Shown: positions 19,181 to 28,844, counted from the first letter of the stretch. The stretch: 64,000 nt of DNA from Sphingomonas guangdongensis (GCF_900199185.1 NZ_OBMI01000003.1:620001-684000), one strand, 5' to 3'. The notes: generated from the sequence alone by a model not told the origin. A program made the numbers and translations.

Positions 19181-19785
19181 GACGACCTCCTTTCGCTTTT
19201 CTTGGTTTCGGCGCGCGCGTCGCGCAGGATTTCGACACCGCCCTTGATGGCGATGATGGCGGTAGCGAAGCCGACCAGAAGGTCCGGCCAGTTGGTGCCC
19301 AGCCACAGCACCAGCACGCCCGCGATCAGGATGCCGCCATTGGAAATGAAGTCATTGAAGCTGAAGGTGGTGGCGGCCCGTAGGTTAACGTCCGGATCCT
19401 TGAGCCGCTGGAGCAGCCGCAGGCAGAGGTAGTTTACGACGCCGGCGATCGCCGACATGACCATCATGGTCGGTCCGATCGGCTCGCTCCCCTGCACATA
19501 GCGTCGCCCGACATCGATCAGGATGCCGCCCGCAAAGATCAGCAGCATTACCCCCGATGCGATCGCGGCGCGCGTCTTCCACGTCTTACCGTGGGTCAGC
19601 GCGACGAGGCTGAGAGCGTAAACGGCGGTGTCGGACAGATTGTCGACGCCGTTGGCGATGAGCGCACTTGAATCGGCGAACGCGCCGGATACGAAAAAGC
19701 CCGCTGCGATTGCTGCGTTCAGCAGCAGCACGATCCAGAGCGTGCGACGCTCCTGCGTGCCCGCGTTGTCGTTGCTCGCATTCAT
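19177..19785 (-). CDS. Cation diffusion facilitator-type transporter (short form)
   Basis: 202 residues with six hydrophobic segments and no C-terminal cytosolic domain. The second segment holds ANGVDNLSD, the DxxxD metal site of CDF exporters. In the fifth segment the matching residues are SFNDFISN, so the usual His is Asn, which may alter metal choice. It overlaps the ATPase and ZIP genes by 4 bases each (ATGA), so ZIP, CDF and ATPase are made from one coupled message. It exports divalent cations in exchange for protons. Confidence 0.85.
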
Positions 19786-20468
19786 CCCATGATCTCCTCG
19801 AGCGTCAGGAGGGCGAGGAACCCTACGAAGAACATCGAGCTGATGAGCGGGGTGTCAGGCTTCTCGTGCGCCTCAACCAGCAGCTCTTCCGTGACGAGGT
19901 AGAGCAGCGCCATCAGCCCAAAGCTCAGGAAGCCAGCGACCATTACCGGCGAGAGCGTGGCGACAGGAACGGCAGCGAGCGCGCCGATCGGCAGCAGCAG
20001 CGCCAAGGCCGAGACGATCACGATGATGCGCAGGCGCGAGCGATAGGTTTCCGCCAGCTCGTTGGTCAGTGTCAGACCCAGGAAGAGCACTTCGAGTGTC
20101 AGCGCGATCGTCAGCAGAAATCCCGCCTTCTCGCCCGCGACGAACGCAAGGCCGAGCACCAGGCCATCGACCAGGATGTCGATGCCGATCGCGGCGAGCA
20201 GCGCCATCGGCCCCTTGAAGCGGGCCTCGAAAGCCTTGAGACCCAGCATCGTTACGACGCCCGCCGCCCCGCCGATCAACGTCGCGCTGGGCGAAGCCTC
20301 ATGCTTGACCTGCGGCAGGATTTCAGTCGCTGCCGCCGCGAACACGACGCCGGCAGCAAGATGCTGTAGCCCCGCCACGAGGCCAGGATTTAACTTTGTG
20401 CGGCTCGCGATGATCGCGCCGATTACGACCGCCAGCACAGGCGCAAGCGTGTAAAGCAGTGCCTGCAT
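19782..20468 (-). CDS. ZIP family metal transporter
   Basis: 228 residues, eight hydrophobic segments. The ZIP signatures lie in the fourth and fifth segments (QHLAAGVVFAAAATEILPQ; GIDILVDGLVLGLAF, with the metal-binding D/G residues of the family; and TLEVLFLGLTLTNEL). ZIP proteins usually bring Zn2+, Fe2+ or other divalent metals into the cytosol. Here one is coupled to two exporters, which is unexpected; some bacterial ZIP-like proteins may work differently. It heads the four-gene overlapping cassette. Confidence 0.85.
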   Translation of the reverse strand: MQALLYTLAPVLAVVIGAIIASRTKLNPGLVAGLQHLAAGVVFAAAATEILPQVKHEASPSATLIGGAAGVVTMLGLKAFEARFKGPMALLAAIGIDILVDGLVLGLAFVAGEKAGFLLTIALTLEVLFLGLTLTNELAETYRSRLRIIVIVSALALLLPIGALAAVPVATLSPVMVAGFLSFGLMALLYLVTEELLVEAHEKPDTPLISSMFFVGFLALLTLEEIMG

Positions 20469-20471
20469 ATC

Positions 20472-20861
20472 CTATGATCCCTCCGGGGTTCGGTGACAGA
20501 CGTGGATTTTCCCGCGCCGCATGAAGGCGATCGCCCCGCCCGCCACGACCGCCCGTGACTGGTTGCCGCGAAATTCATCACCGGTTCGCTGGGCGCGCAG
20601 GATCTCGGTCCTGCCCTTCGGCAGCCAGGTGACGGCCATCTTCAGGCCGTCGTCGATGAAGTCGACATCGGCGCGGGTGCCGTCGTCGCAATACATGATG
20701 CGCTGCGCGATCAGCCTTGGCGTCACACGCTTGTCATGAGCCGGTTCGACAGGTTCGCTCGGAGCCGGGTTGCACGCCCCTACAATCACGCCGGTGACGA
20801 GAACGGCGCCAACGCGCGCGATCGTGAGCCCGGGCAGATGCAGCAAGGCGCGCATGCCCAT
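20472..20861 (-). CDS. MliC-like lipoprotein, copy 1
   Basis: 129 residues from the ATG at 20861 that overlaps the bestrophin stop (TGATG). The lipobox is GVIVGAC. The mature domain has the MliC-type pattern: a cysteine before a beta-strand (IMYCDDGTRADVDFIDDGL), a central small-residue loop, and a second cysteine near the end (KIHVCHR). MliC proteins inhibit C-type lysozyme in the periplasm. The Ser/Lys residues of the inhibitor loop are not obvious, so the role may differ. A second relative is at 22167-22541. Confidence 0.65.
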   Translation of the reverse strand: MGMRALLHLPGLTIARVGAVLVTGVIVGACNPAPSEPVEPAHDKRVTPRLIAQRIMYCDDGTRADVDFIDDGLKMAVTWLPKGRTEILRAQRTGDEFRGNQSRAVVAGGAIAFMRRGKIHVCHRTPEGS

Positions 20862-21748
20862 CACCACAGCACCCCGTGATCAGGTGTCAGCGGCTCGGGG
20901 GCCGGAAGTCCCGCGGTTTGGAGAAGGTCGATCTCGATCGTGCGGCACATGGCCGTGAGCGGGACATCGTGGACGCTATTGGCGAACGGATCGGTCAGAT
21001 CCTCGCCGATGCTCAGCACCGCGAGGAAGACGAGTCCGATCAGCGTCGATCCGATCGGCGTGGCAAGGCCCAGGGATTCGACCAGCGCGATCGGGAGCAG
21101 CACGCAGAACACACGCGTGAAGAGGTTCGGGAAGAACCGAAAGCCATTGGGCAGCGGCGTGTTCTTGATCCGCTCCATGCCGCCCTGCGCATTGGCGATG
21201 TCGATCAGGACGCGCTCCACAGTTGCCTGCTGGATCTCGGTGATCCGACCTTCCGCGAGCGCGTCAGCGTAAATGCCCGATATGTCCTCCAAGAGCGCAT
21301 TGGCAGGGTTCAGGCGAGTGACCGCCATATCGGCGACCTCCGTTCCGGCGACCCGGGCAATTTCTTCATAGGGCGACTGTCGGCGAAGCTGGCAGCGCAT
21401 CGAGTGCGCAAAGGCGATCTGCCTCAGGATGATGTGGTGCCGTATCTCACTGCCCTCGGGTTCCCCCTTGGTCAGGCTGCGCGTGATCCGGGCCAGACTG
21501 CGCGAGGAATTGATGAGCGCGCCCCAAAGAGTTCGCGCTTCCCACCAGCGTGCATAAGCGGCGTTGGTCCGAAACCCCATGAAGAGCGCGATGGCAGTGC
21601 CGAACAGCGCCGTCGGCAAAGGCGGTTCCTTGATCGGGGTCATCATGTGGAATGCCGTCACCGCCACGTCCCACACGAACAGGATCGTGAGGGGCTTCCA
21701 AACCTCGACAATAATCTGCGTAAATCGTGGCCTTGTGCCGACAATCAT
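20861..21748 (-). CDS. Bestrophin family anion channel
   Basis: 295 residues with the bestrophin/UPF0187 features: ALFGTAIALFMGFRTNAAYARWWEARTLWGALINSSRSLAR at residues 45-85, the conserved RxxxAYxRWWEAR motif, and a C-terminal region with IGEDLTDPF that binds Ca2+ in animal relatives. Bacterial bestrophins form pentameric chloride or cation channels in the inner membrane. Overlaps the downstream lipoprotein gene. Confidence 0.87.
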   Translation of the reverse strand: MIVGTRPRFTQIIVEVWKPLTILFVWDVAVTAFHMMTPIKEPPLPTALFGTAIALFMGFRTNAAYARWWEARTLWGALINSSRSLARITRSLTKGEPEGSEIRHHIILRQIAFAHSMRCQLRRQSPYEEIARVAGTEVADMAVTRLNPANALLEDISGIYADALAEGRITEIQQATVERVLIDIANAQGGMERIKNTPLPNGFRFFPNLFTRVFCVLLPIALVESLGLATPIGSTLIGLVFLAVLSIGEDLTDPFANSVHDVPLTAMCRTIEIDLLQTAGLPAPEPLTPDHGVLW

Positions 21749-21779
21749 ACCAATACCGCCTTAGTTATCTCCGCGATCG

Positions 21780-22121
21780 TCATCCGATCGGCATGTTCAT
21801 GATGTCTCGATATGCAGACAGCAGCTTGTTCCGGACTTGCAGCGTCGCCTCGAACGTAATGGATGCACGGCTCTGGATGAGCGCGACGGTCGCAATGTCG
21901 GTGGTTTCGCCCCGTTCATATGCTTCGGTGACGACATCCTCCTGCTCCTGGGTCTCGTTGACCTTCGCCACCACGGCATTGAGGGTGTCGGCAAAGGTTG
22001 AGGCTGGAGCGGTCGGCGTCACGCCGGGCGGTGCCGTCGGCTGCGCCTCGCGCAAGGCGCGGCTTCGCGCGATCACTTCGGCGCGAATGGCCATCACATT
22101 CGAGATCGACGTGTCAGACAT
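21780..22121 (-). CDS. fliE: Orphan flagellar hook-basal body protein FliE
   Basis: 113 residues. The C-terminal half is unmistakably FliE: TTDIATVALIQSRASITFEATLQVRNKLLSAYRDIMNMPIG has the family's QVRNKLLxAYxxIMxM ending. FliE joins the MS ring to the proximal rod. No other rod or ring gene is near; neighbours are a bestrophin channel and a lipoprotein. It is intact in length (usual 100-115 residues) and has no obvious damage. Why it lies here is unknown (see findings). Confidence 0.9.
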   Translation of the reverse strand: MSDTSISNVMAIRAEVIARSRALREAQPTAPPGVTPTAPASTFADTLNAVVAKVNETQEQEDVVTEAYERGETTDIATVALIQSRASITFEATLQVRNKLLSAYRDIMNMPIG

Positions 22122-22166
22122 CGTTTCTCTCCCGTTGCAGTGCGACGTGTCGGAAGACAGGACGGT

Positions 22167-22541
22167 TCATCGGGTGCCCTCCCGTTCGCAGGTCCGCGTG
22201 CGGCCTTCGCCTTCCACGATGGTGAGCTGCGACCCCTTGAAGGTCGCGGTGGCTGTCTCGCCGACATATTGGAGGCCCTGCGCTGGCGCGGTCAGCGTCA
22301 TGGGCACGGCGCTGCTGGAGCGCCGCAAATCGATCTGCAGGCCGTTGTCCTTGTAGTCGACGAACAGCGGTTCCCCGTCGGAACAGCGATAGGGATGGCG
22401 CCCCATTTCCCCGGTCGCCACGGCGCTGTCGGACGAATGGATTTGCTGCTCCGTTGGCGGGGCTGGCGGCTTGCTTTCCGTGCAAGCCGCCAGCCCGATA
22501 ACGAGGATGAGGGCGGGCAGAACCCGCTTCAACGGCGTCAT
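22167..22541 (-). CDS. MliC-like lipoprotein, copy 2
   Basis: 124 residues. The lipobox is IGLAAC. The mature part has the MliC layout: YRCSDGEPLFVDYKDNGL, then a loop before YVGETATATFKGSQLTIVEGEGRTRTCE, with two cysteines bracketing a small beta-barrel. Putative lysozyme-inhibitor fold in the periplasm. The start overlaps the SRPBCC stop by 4 bases, so it is coupled to it. Distant relative of the 20472-20861 gene. Confidence 0.7.
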   Translation of the reverse strand: MTPLKRVLPALILVIGLAACTESKPPAPPTEQQIHSSDSAVATGEMGRHPYRCSDGEPLFVDYKDNGLQIDLRRSSSAVPMTLTAPAQGLQYVGETATATFKGSQLTIVEGEGRTRTCEREGTR

Positions 22542-23026
22542 CGCGCCTTCCTCCTGTACCGGGAGGGGACGCGCTGACGATTGATCCCACGGGCAGGCTG
22601 ACCCACCCGCCAGCGCAGATAGGTTGCGAGGCGATCGTCAGCCTCGATCATCAGGGACCGCAGGCGACGCAACATCATCGCCGCGAACGGCAAAGACAGC
22701 GCCCCGCGCAGCGTGCAGCTATGTGTTAGCCTGGTGCCACCGTCGTCCCCTGCCAGCTCGTACCGCTCTTCGAGCGTGAACAGATAAGGGATGCCGCAGG
22801 ACCAAGCGAAGGCGTGCGGCTTATCGAATCGATCAATCCGTGCTGGCGTCCGAATTGGTCGGGTGATGCCCTGGATCGCGAAGGTACATTCCGTCTCGCC
22901 AAGCTGGCACGGGTTGTCGAGGAATACGAGCGGACTCCAAGCCCGACGATGATCCGGATCGGTGATCGCCGACCAGATCCGCAGTGGCCCGCCGTGAAGC
23001 ATTGAGCTGGTTATGGTGCGAGGCAT
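22538..23026 (-). CDS. SRPBCC domain protein
   Basis: 162 residues with the START/SRPBCC layout: an N-terminal strand, PLRIWSAITDPDHRRAW in the first helix, central strands with ERYEL and GGTRLTHSC, and a long C-terminal helix (MMLRRLRSLMIEADDRLATYLR). Such proteins bind hydrophobic ligands; nothing here identifies one. It is the first gene of the minus-strand run that continues through fliE and the ZIP cassette. Confidence 0.75.
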   Translation of the reverse strand: MPRTITSSMLHGGPLRIWSAITDPDHRRAWSPLVFLDNPCQLGETECTFAIQGITRPIRTPARIDRFDKPHAFAWSCGIPYLFTLEERYELAGDDGGTRLTHSCTLRGALSLPFAAMMLRRLRSLMIEADDRLATYLRWRVGQPARGINRQRVPSRYRRKAR

Positions 23027-23044
23027 ATCCCCATCTCCCAGAGA

Positions 23045-23073
23045 TGAGCGGGGCGATCGCGGATCGCCCCGCT
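23045..23073. terminator. Strong hairpin after czc operon 2
   Basis: GAGCGGGGCGATC and its exact reverse complement are separated by a 3-base loop, starting 6 bases beyond the czcA stop. A 13-bp GC-rich stem like this stalls or stops transcription, though no T run follows on the minus strand. Confidence 0.7.
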
Positions 23074-23079
23074 CACCCT

Positions 23080-26000
23080 TCAGGCCAAGTCGTTCACGAA
23101 GGTCTGACCGTGGTCGTCCCCTTCATGCTCCTCATTGTAGTGCTCGGGCTTCTCGATCACTTTCTGCCCGAACCGGGCGTAGAGCGTCGGCAGCACGAAC
23201 AGCGTCAGCAGCGTTGCCGAGATCAGGCCGCCGATGACGACGGTCGCCAATGGCTTCTGCACCTCCGCGCCCGCGCCTTCGCCAAGCGCCATCGGCACGA
23301 AGCCGAGGCTGGCGACGAGCGCGGTCATGACGACGGGCCGCAGACGCTGCATTGCGCCGACATGGGCCGCCTCTTCGCGCGATAGCCCCGACCGGATCAG
23401 GTCCTGGATCGAGCTGACCATCACGAGGCCGTTGAGGACCGCGATGCCCGACAAGGCGATGAAGCCAACCGCCGCCGAGATCGAGAAGTCCATGCCCCGC
23501 AGGAACAGCAGCAGAACGCCGCCCACCAGCGCGAAGGGCACGCCGGTGAAGACGATCGCGGCATCGCGGACCGATCCCAATGCCCCGTAGAGGAGCAACA
23601 GGATCAGGATGAAGCAGGCCGGAATGACCAGCTTCAGACGTTCGCTTGCCGATTGCAGGTTCTCGAACTGGCCGCCCCATTCGAGATAGGCACCAGCGGG
23701 CAGCCGAACCTGGCTACCGATCGCCGCCTGCGCGTCCGCAACGACACTGCCGACGTCGCGACCGCGCACATTGGCTTGCACCACCACGCGACGCTTCCCG
23801 TTCTCGCGGCTGATCTGGTTGGGACCATCGACCACCTTGATGTCGGCGACGCTCGAAAGCGGCACATAGCCACCCCCCGCCAACGGCACCTGCACCTGTT
23901 CGAGAAGGCCGATGTCCGCCCGTTGCGCTTCAGAGAGCCGTATCACGACCGGAAAGCGCCGATCGCCCTCGAAGATCTGGCCCGAGGTGCGCCCGCCGAT
24001 TGTCGCGGTGACGATGTCCTGCACATCTTGGGCAGTGACGCCCAGACGCGCCATTGCGTCGCGATTGACGCGAATGTCGAGCATGGGCAGGCCCGTCGTT
24101 TGCTCGACCTTCACGTCCGCTGCGCCCTGCGTCTTGCGCAGCACCGCAGCAACCTGCTCGGCCGTCCGGTTCATTTGTGTGAAGTCGTCGCCGAATACCT
24201 TCACCGCGATATCGCCGCGAACGCCGGCGATCAGCTCGTTGAAGCGCATCTGGATGGGCTGGGTGATCTCATAGGCATTGCCCGGGAACTTCGCGAGATT
24301 ACCCTCGATCCGACTTACCAGCTCCTCCTTGGGAAGGTCGGGGTTCGGCCAGTCCTTCCGCGGCTTCAGGATGACGAACATGTCGGTCGCGTTCGGCGGC
24401 ATCGGGTCGGCCGCCAGCTCGGCGGTGCCCGTCTTTGAATAGACGAACGCCACCTCCGGTTGCTTCGACATCATCCTCTCGATCGGCACCTGCATCGCCT
24501 GACTCTGCTGGACCGACGTTGCCGGGATGCGGAGCGACTGGATGAGCAGATCGCCTTCATCGAGCTGCGGCAGGAACACCGAGCCGAGCGTGGTGAAGGC
24601 AAGCGCCGCCACCACAAGGCTGCCGACACCCGCCCCGATCGTCAGGGTCGGGCGCTTCATCGCCCGGTCGAGACCGGGTTCGTAGCGCTTCTTCAGCCAT
24701 GTGATGATGCGGCCGTCCTTCTCCTCCACCTTTTTGGACAGCCAGATCGCGATCATGGCGGGGACGAAGGTGAGCGACAGGATGAAGGCGAAGCCGAGCG
24801 CGATGATGACGGTGAGCGCCATCGGCACGAACGTCTTGCCCTCCACGCCGGTCAGCGTGAGTAGCGGCACGTAGACGAGGATGATGATCGCCTGTCCGTA
24901 GACCGAGGGCCGGATCATCTCGCGCGCGGCGGCTGCCACGGTCGCGAGCCTTTCCTTGACGCTCAGCAATCGGCCTTCATGATGCTGTTGCTCGGCAAGC
25001 CTTCGCAGCGCGTTTTCAACGATGATGACGGCGCCGTCGACGATCAGACCGAAGTCCAAAGCCCCAAGGCTCATCAGATTGGCCGAGACCCCAGCGCGCA
25101 GCATACCAAAGCCTGTCAGCATCATGGTGATCGGGATGACCAACGCCGCGATCAGGGCCGCACGGAAGTTGCCGAGCAGCAGGAAGAGCACGACGATGAC
25201 CAGCACCGCGCCTTCGGACAGGTTTTTCGCGACCGTCTTGATCGTCGAATTGACCAGCTCGGTGCGGTTCAGCACCGGCTGAATTACGACGTCAGGAGGC
25301 AGCGAAGCGTTGATCGTCTTCAGTTTCTCAGCGACCGCGGTCGACACGATGCGGCTGTTCTCGCCGATCCGCATGATCGCCGTGCCGACGACGACTTCGG
25401 TACCGTTCTCCGATGCCGAACCCATGCGGATCGCCTGACCCGTCTTCACAGTCGCAACTTGTTCTACCGTGATCGGCACGCCGTTACGTGTCGCGATCAC
25501 GGTCCTGGCCAACTCGCTGGCATTGCGAACGAGCGCATCCGAGCGAACAGCCAGACCTTCGCCATTGCGATTGACGAAGCCACCGCCGACGCTGGTGTTA
25601 TTGCGCTCCAGCGCATTTCCCAGGTCCGTCAGCGTGATGCCGAGCGAGGCCAGCTTCTGCACGTCGGGCACGACGAGGAACTGCTTGGCGTAACCGCCAA
25701 TCGAGTCGACACCGGCGAGGCCCGGTGTGGTCTTCAGAAGCGGCGTCACGATCCAGTCCTGCGCGGTGCGCAGGTAGGTCGCCTTGTCCTCTTCGGTCGT
25801 CAGTCGCTCGCCCTCTGGCGTGATGTAGCTGCCATCGGGCTGTTGGCCCGGTTCACCGGGCTTGTGCTTGTCGTCCTCGCGATGATCGAGACGAACGGTG
25901 TACATGTACACCTCGCCCAGGCCTGTCGCGATCGGACCCATTTCAGGGTTCACGCCGTCGGGCAGATTCTCTTGCACGCCCCGCAGACGCTCGCCCACCT

Positions 26001-26325
26001 GCTGGCGGGCGAAATAGATGTCCGTCGCGTCCGAAAAGACCGCCGTGATCTGCGCGAAGCCGTTGCGGCTCAACGAGCGCGTATATTCCAGGCCGGGGGT
26101 GCCGGCGAGCGCGGTTTCGATTGGAAACGACACCTGCTTCTCGACCAGCTCGGGCGAGAGGGCAGGCGCGCGGACGTTGATCTGGACCTGATTGTTGGTG
26201 ATGTCCGGCACCGCGTCGATCGGTAGCCGGTAGAGGGAAAAGGCGCCGATGGCGGCGACGATGACGGTGAGGAGCAGGACTAGCCAGCGCTTCTCGACCG
26301 CCCAGGTTACGATACGGGCGATCAT
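23080..26325 (-). CDS. czcA: RND heavy-metal efflux pump CzcA family, operon 2
   Basis: 1081 residues, complete, with the CzcA membrane-segment-4 motif DFGLIVDGAVIIVEN and the N-terminal IDAVPDITNNQVQI. It shares the family plan with the operon 1 pump but differs throughout, including the periplasmic loops, so the two probably differ in metal range. The C-terminal tail (HYNEEHEGDDHGQTF) is Glu/His-rich and could bind metal in the cytosol. It begins 3 bases after the czcB stop. Confidence 0.92.
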   Translation of the reverse strand: MIARIVTWAVEKRWLVLLLTVIVAAIGAFSLYRLPIDAVPDITNNQVQINVRAPALSPELVEKQVSFPIETALAGTPGLEYTRSLSRNGFAQITAVFSDATDIYFARQQVGERLRGVQENLPDGVNPEMGPIATGLGEVYMYTVRLDHREDDKHKPGEPGQQPDGSYITPEGERLTTEEDKATYLRTAQDWIVTPLLKTTPGLAGVDSIGGYAKQFLVVPDVQKLASLGITLTDLGNALERNNTSVGGGFVNRNGEGLAVRSDALVRNASELARTVIATRNGVPITVEQVATVKTGQAIRMGSASENGTEVVVGTAIMRIGENSRIVSTAVAEKLKTINASLPPDVVIQPVLNRTELVNSTIKTVAKNLSEGAVLVIVVLFLLLGNFRAALIAALVIPITMMLTGFGMLRAGVSANLMSLGALDFGLIVDGAVIIVENALRRLAEQQHHEGRLLSVKERLATVAAAAREMIRPSVYGQAIIILVYVPLLTLTGVEGKTFVPMALTVIIALGFAFILSLTFVPAMIAIWLSKKVEEKDGRIITWLKKRYEPGLDRAMKRPTLTIGAGVGSLVVAALAFTTLGSVFLPQLDEGDLLIQSLRIPATSVQQSQAMQVPIERMMSKQPEVAFVYSKTGTAELAADPMPPNATDMFVILKPRKDWPNPDLPKEELVSRIEGNLAKFPGNAYEITQPIQMRFNELIAGVRGDIAVKVFGDDFTQMNRTAEQVAAVLRKTQGAADVKVEQTTGLPMLDIRVNRDAMARLGVTAQDVQDIVTATIGGRTSGQIFEGDRRFPVVIRLSEAQRADIGLLEQVQVPLAGGGYVPLSSVADIKVVDGPNQISRENGKRRVVVQANVRGRDVGSVVADAQAAIGSQVRLPAGAYLEWGGQFENLQSASERLKLVIPACFILILLLLYGALGSVRDAAIVFTGVPFALVGGVLLLFLRGMDFSISAAVGFIALSGIAVLNGLVMVSSIQDLIRSGLSREEAAHVGAMQRLRPVVMTALVASLGFVPMALGEGAGAEVQKPLATVVIGGLISATLLTLFVLPTLYARFGQKVIEKPEHYNEEHEGDDHGQTFVNDLA

Positions 26326-26328
26326 GGC

Positions 26329-27507
26329 TTAATCCTCGTGGCTCGCTTCGCCCTTGCCGATCTCGGCCTTGAGCGTGAAACTTCCGGTGGTGGCGATCTG
26401 TTCGTTGCCGGTCAGGCCCGACCGGACGATCACCGTGTCGCCCGACGCATCGCCGAGCTGGACCGGGGTCGCCTTGAAGCCGGTGGGCGTGCGCACGAAC
26501 ACGACCGACTTGCCCTCGAAACTCTGGACCGCCGTCGTCGGCACGCGGACCGCCCCGCTCCCGCCGCTGCCCGTGAGCTGCACGGCTGCCGTCACAGGCT
26601 CGCCGACCCGCCATTCGCCACCGCGATTGTCGAGGGTGGCGAGCGCAGGCACGAGCCGCGTCTGCGGATCAAGCGCCGGCGACACGAAGGTCACGCGGGC
26701 GGTCGCCTGACGGCCTGCCGCCTTCACCAGCACCGTATTGCCGGGACGCACCCGGCCCGCATCCTCGGGCTTGAGATTAAGCGCGATCGACACCTGGCTC
26801 AGGTTGGCGATGCGATAGAGTTCGGCATCCGCCGCGACCGTTTGTCCCAGCGTCACGGGGCGCGCAATGATCTGGCCCGAGATCGGCGCGGCAATGCCGA
26901 GCCGGTTGAGCCCGCCGCCGCCGACACCCGCCGCCGAAACCATGCTCTGCGCCTGCGTCAGGGCGATCCGCGCCTCCGTCGCCGCTGTGCGGGCGGCGAT
27001 CAGATCCTGTTCAGGGGAGACTCTCTGCGCGAACAGCCGCTGTTCGCGCGCGAGGTTCGAATTAGCGAGCTGAAGCCGCGCCCGCGCCGCCTCGACCTCG
27101 CCCTTGATCTGCGCCGCCTCGCGGCTTTCGATGACCGCAATGGTCTGGCCGCGTCCGACCGATTGGCCGAGGTTACGGGTGAGCGCGACCACGCGTCCCG
27201 CAATTGCGGCCGAGACGACCTGCGTTCCCTGTGGGTCGCCCTCGATGATCGCGGGCAGCTCGATCGTCCCGGCCCCGCCGATGATCGGCCGTCCGACCTG
27301 GACGCCCGCTGTGGCGATCTGGTCGGCACCCAATGTGACGACGCCTTCACCGGCATGACCGCCTTCAGCACCGCCCTTTTCCGTGCCCGCTGCCGTCTCA
27401 TTGGCAGCTGCGCCTTCGGCAGTTGCCTCGTTTCCGCCATCCTTGCCGCCGCAGGCAGCCAAGAGCAGGGCGAGCGACGCCGCGCCCGCGAGATAAAAGC
27501 TCTTCAT
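26329..27507 (-). CDS. czcB: Periplasmic adaptor of RND pump (CzcB family), operon 2
   Basis: 392 residues from the ATG that overlaps the czcC stop (TGATG). A lipobox (ALLLAAC) shows it is a lipoprotein anchored to the inner membrane, unlike the operon 1 adaptor. A Gly/Glu/His-rich linker (EKGGAEGGHAGEG) leads to the lipoyl half-motif (AAIAGRVVALTRNLGQSVGRGQT), the helical hairpin, the second half (APISGQIIARPVTLGQTV), and the barrel and membrane-proximal domains. Joins CzcA and CzcC. Confidence 0.88.
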   Translation of the reverse strand: MKSFYLAGAASLALLLAACGGKDGGNEATAEGAAANETAAGTEKGGAEGGHAGEGVVTLGADQIATAGVQVGRPIIGGAGTIELPAIIEGDPQGTQVVSAAIAGRVVALTRNLGQSVGRGQTIAVIESREAAQIKGEVEAARARLQLANSNLAREQRLFAQRVSPEQDLIAARTAATEARIALTQAQSMVSAAGVGGGGLNRLGIAAPISGQIIARPVTLGQTVAADAELYRIANLSQVSIALNLKPEDAGRVRPGNTVLVKAAGRQATARVTFVSPALDPQTRLVPALATLDNRGGEWRVGEPVTAAVQLTGSGGSGAVRVPTTAVQSFEGKSVVFVRTPTGFKATPVQLGDASGDTVIVRSGLTGNEQIATTGSFTLKAEIGKGEASHED

Positions 27508-28784
27508 CACTGATTCCCCCCATTGGGCGCACGAGCGGTCAGTCGCTCCACTTGCGCGCGGGCATTCTGGTAATTGGCAAGCGCGTCGATCGCGGCGACC
27601 CGCGTTTCGGCGAGCGTGCGTTCAGCATCGAGCAATTCGAGCTGGCCGAACTTGCCCTCGCGATAGCCGATCCGCGCGATGCGGGCGGCCTCCTGTGCAG
27701 CCGCCAGCGCCGGCCCCGACGCCGCACGAGCCGTCGTTGCGGCATTGGCCGCCTGCGCCTGCGCGTCCGTGATCGCCTGTTCGATGTCGAGCGCGGTCAC
27801 GCGGCGCTGCGCATCCGCCTGGGTCCGCTGCGCGGTCGCCTGCGCAATCGCGGCGCGACCATTGTTGAACACCGGGATCGGGATCGACACGCTGAACACC
27901 GCCGCCATGTCGTTGGTCGCTTCCAGGCGGCGGATCGACGGCCCGACGTTCAGGTCAGGCACGCGATTGGCGCGCGCGAGCCGCACGCCGGCTTCGGCAA
28001 TGGAGAAATCCGCGTTGGCTGCCGCCAGCGCGAGTGTGCCGGTCGTGTTGACCGGTGCCAACGGCCCATAGACGTTCACATCGGGAAGGCGATCGAGCAG
28101 CGTGTCATCGAGCAGGCCGTCGATCGGCCGTCCGATCCGACGCGCCAGATTGGCGCGGGCCGCCTCGGCCAAGCGAAGCTGCCGCTCCACATTGGCGTCG
28201 GCATTGATACGCGCGACATCCGCGCGCTGTTGCTCGAGTGGCGATGCCCGCCCTGCCTGCACGCGAACGCTCGCGGCCCGCAGCGCATCGCTGGCGATCC
28301 GGGCCTGATCGCGGGCTGTCATTACCCGGCGATCGGCCGCGACCGCTTCGACATAGAGCTGCGTTACCTGAAGCCGGACATCCGCCGCGATGATCGCGGC
28401 CTGGATCTCGGCCCGGGACAATTGCGCATTGGCGACCGCGACGCGGGCGCCGCGCTTGCCGCCTAGCTCGATCGGGATCGCAAAGCCGACCGTGGTTTCC
28501 GCGCTGCGGACCCCCCGATACGGCCCGGAGCCGATGACATTCTCGACTTGGCCTTGAACCACCGGATTGGGCCGCAAGCCGGCGACTGTGCGACCTGCAC
28601 GGGCCGCGTCGATTCCAGCTGTCGCCGCTTCCGCAGCAGGGGCCGAACCGCCCGCTGCACTGACCGCTTGGTCAAGCGTGTAGACCGGCGCATCCTGCGC
28701 AACAGGCGCGGACGGTCCGACCTGCGCCTGCGCCATCGTGGCGCAAGACGCTGCGGCCAGCATGGCCGCGAGGATACGATTCAT
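27507..28784 (-). CDS. czcC: Outer-membrane channel of RND pump (CzcC family), operon 2
   Basis: 425 residues. The signal peptide ends at MAQAQ (about residue 21). Two long Ala-rich coiled-coil repeats (YTLDQAVSAAGGSAPAAEA to VARINADANVERQLRLAEA, and the second after about residue 230) are typical of TolC-fold factors. The ATG is preceded by AGGAGT. Same order (C-B-A) as in operon 1. Confidence 0.88.
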   Translation of the reverse strand: MNRILAAMLAAASCATMAQAQVGPSAPVAQDAPVYTLDQAVSAAGGSAPAAEAATAGIDAARAGRTVAGLRPNPVVQGQVENVIGSGPYRGVRSAETTVGFAIPIELGGKRGARVAVANAQLSRAEIQAAIIAADVRLQVTQLYVEAVAADRRVMTARDQARIASDALRAASVRVQAGRASPLEQQRADVARINADANVERQLRLAEAARANLARRIGRPIDGLLDDTLLDRLPDVNVYGPLAPVNTTGTLALAAANADFSIAEAGVRLARANRVPDLNVGPSIRRLEATNDMAAVFSVSIPIPVFNNGRAAIAQATAQRTQADAQRRVTALDIEQAITDAQAQAANAATTARAASGPALAAAQEAARIARIGYREGKFGQLELLDAERTLAETRVAAIDALANYQNARAQVERLTARAPNGGNQ

Positions 28785-28844
28785 GAAAATAGGACTCCTG
28801 ACGATGATCGACAGGGGCGCGCCAACGCACGCCCAAATCGGACG

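Noticed and set aside
26310..26337. A GAGGATT, 14 bp, CGTATC arrangement on the minus strand at the czcB-czcA junction of operon 2, resembling the ECF promoter motif.
   Set aside because: The first box matches only five of seven bases and the second box is part of the czcA start codons. There is no start of a transcription unit here, since czcB and czcA are 3 bases apart.
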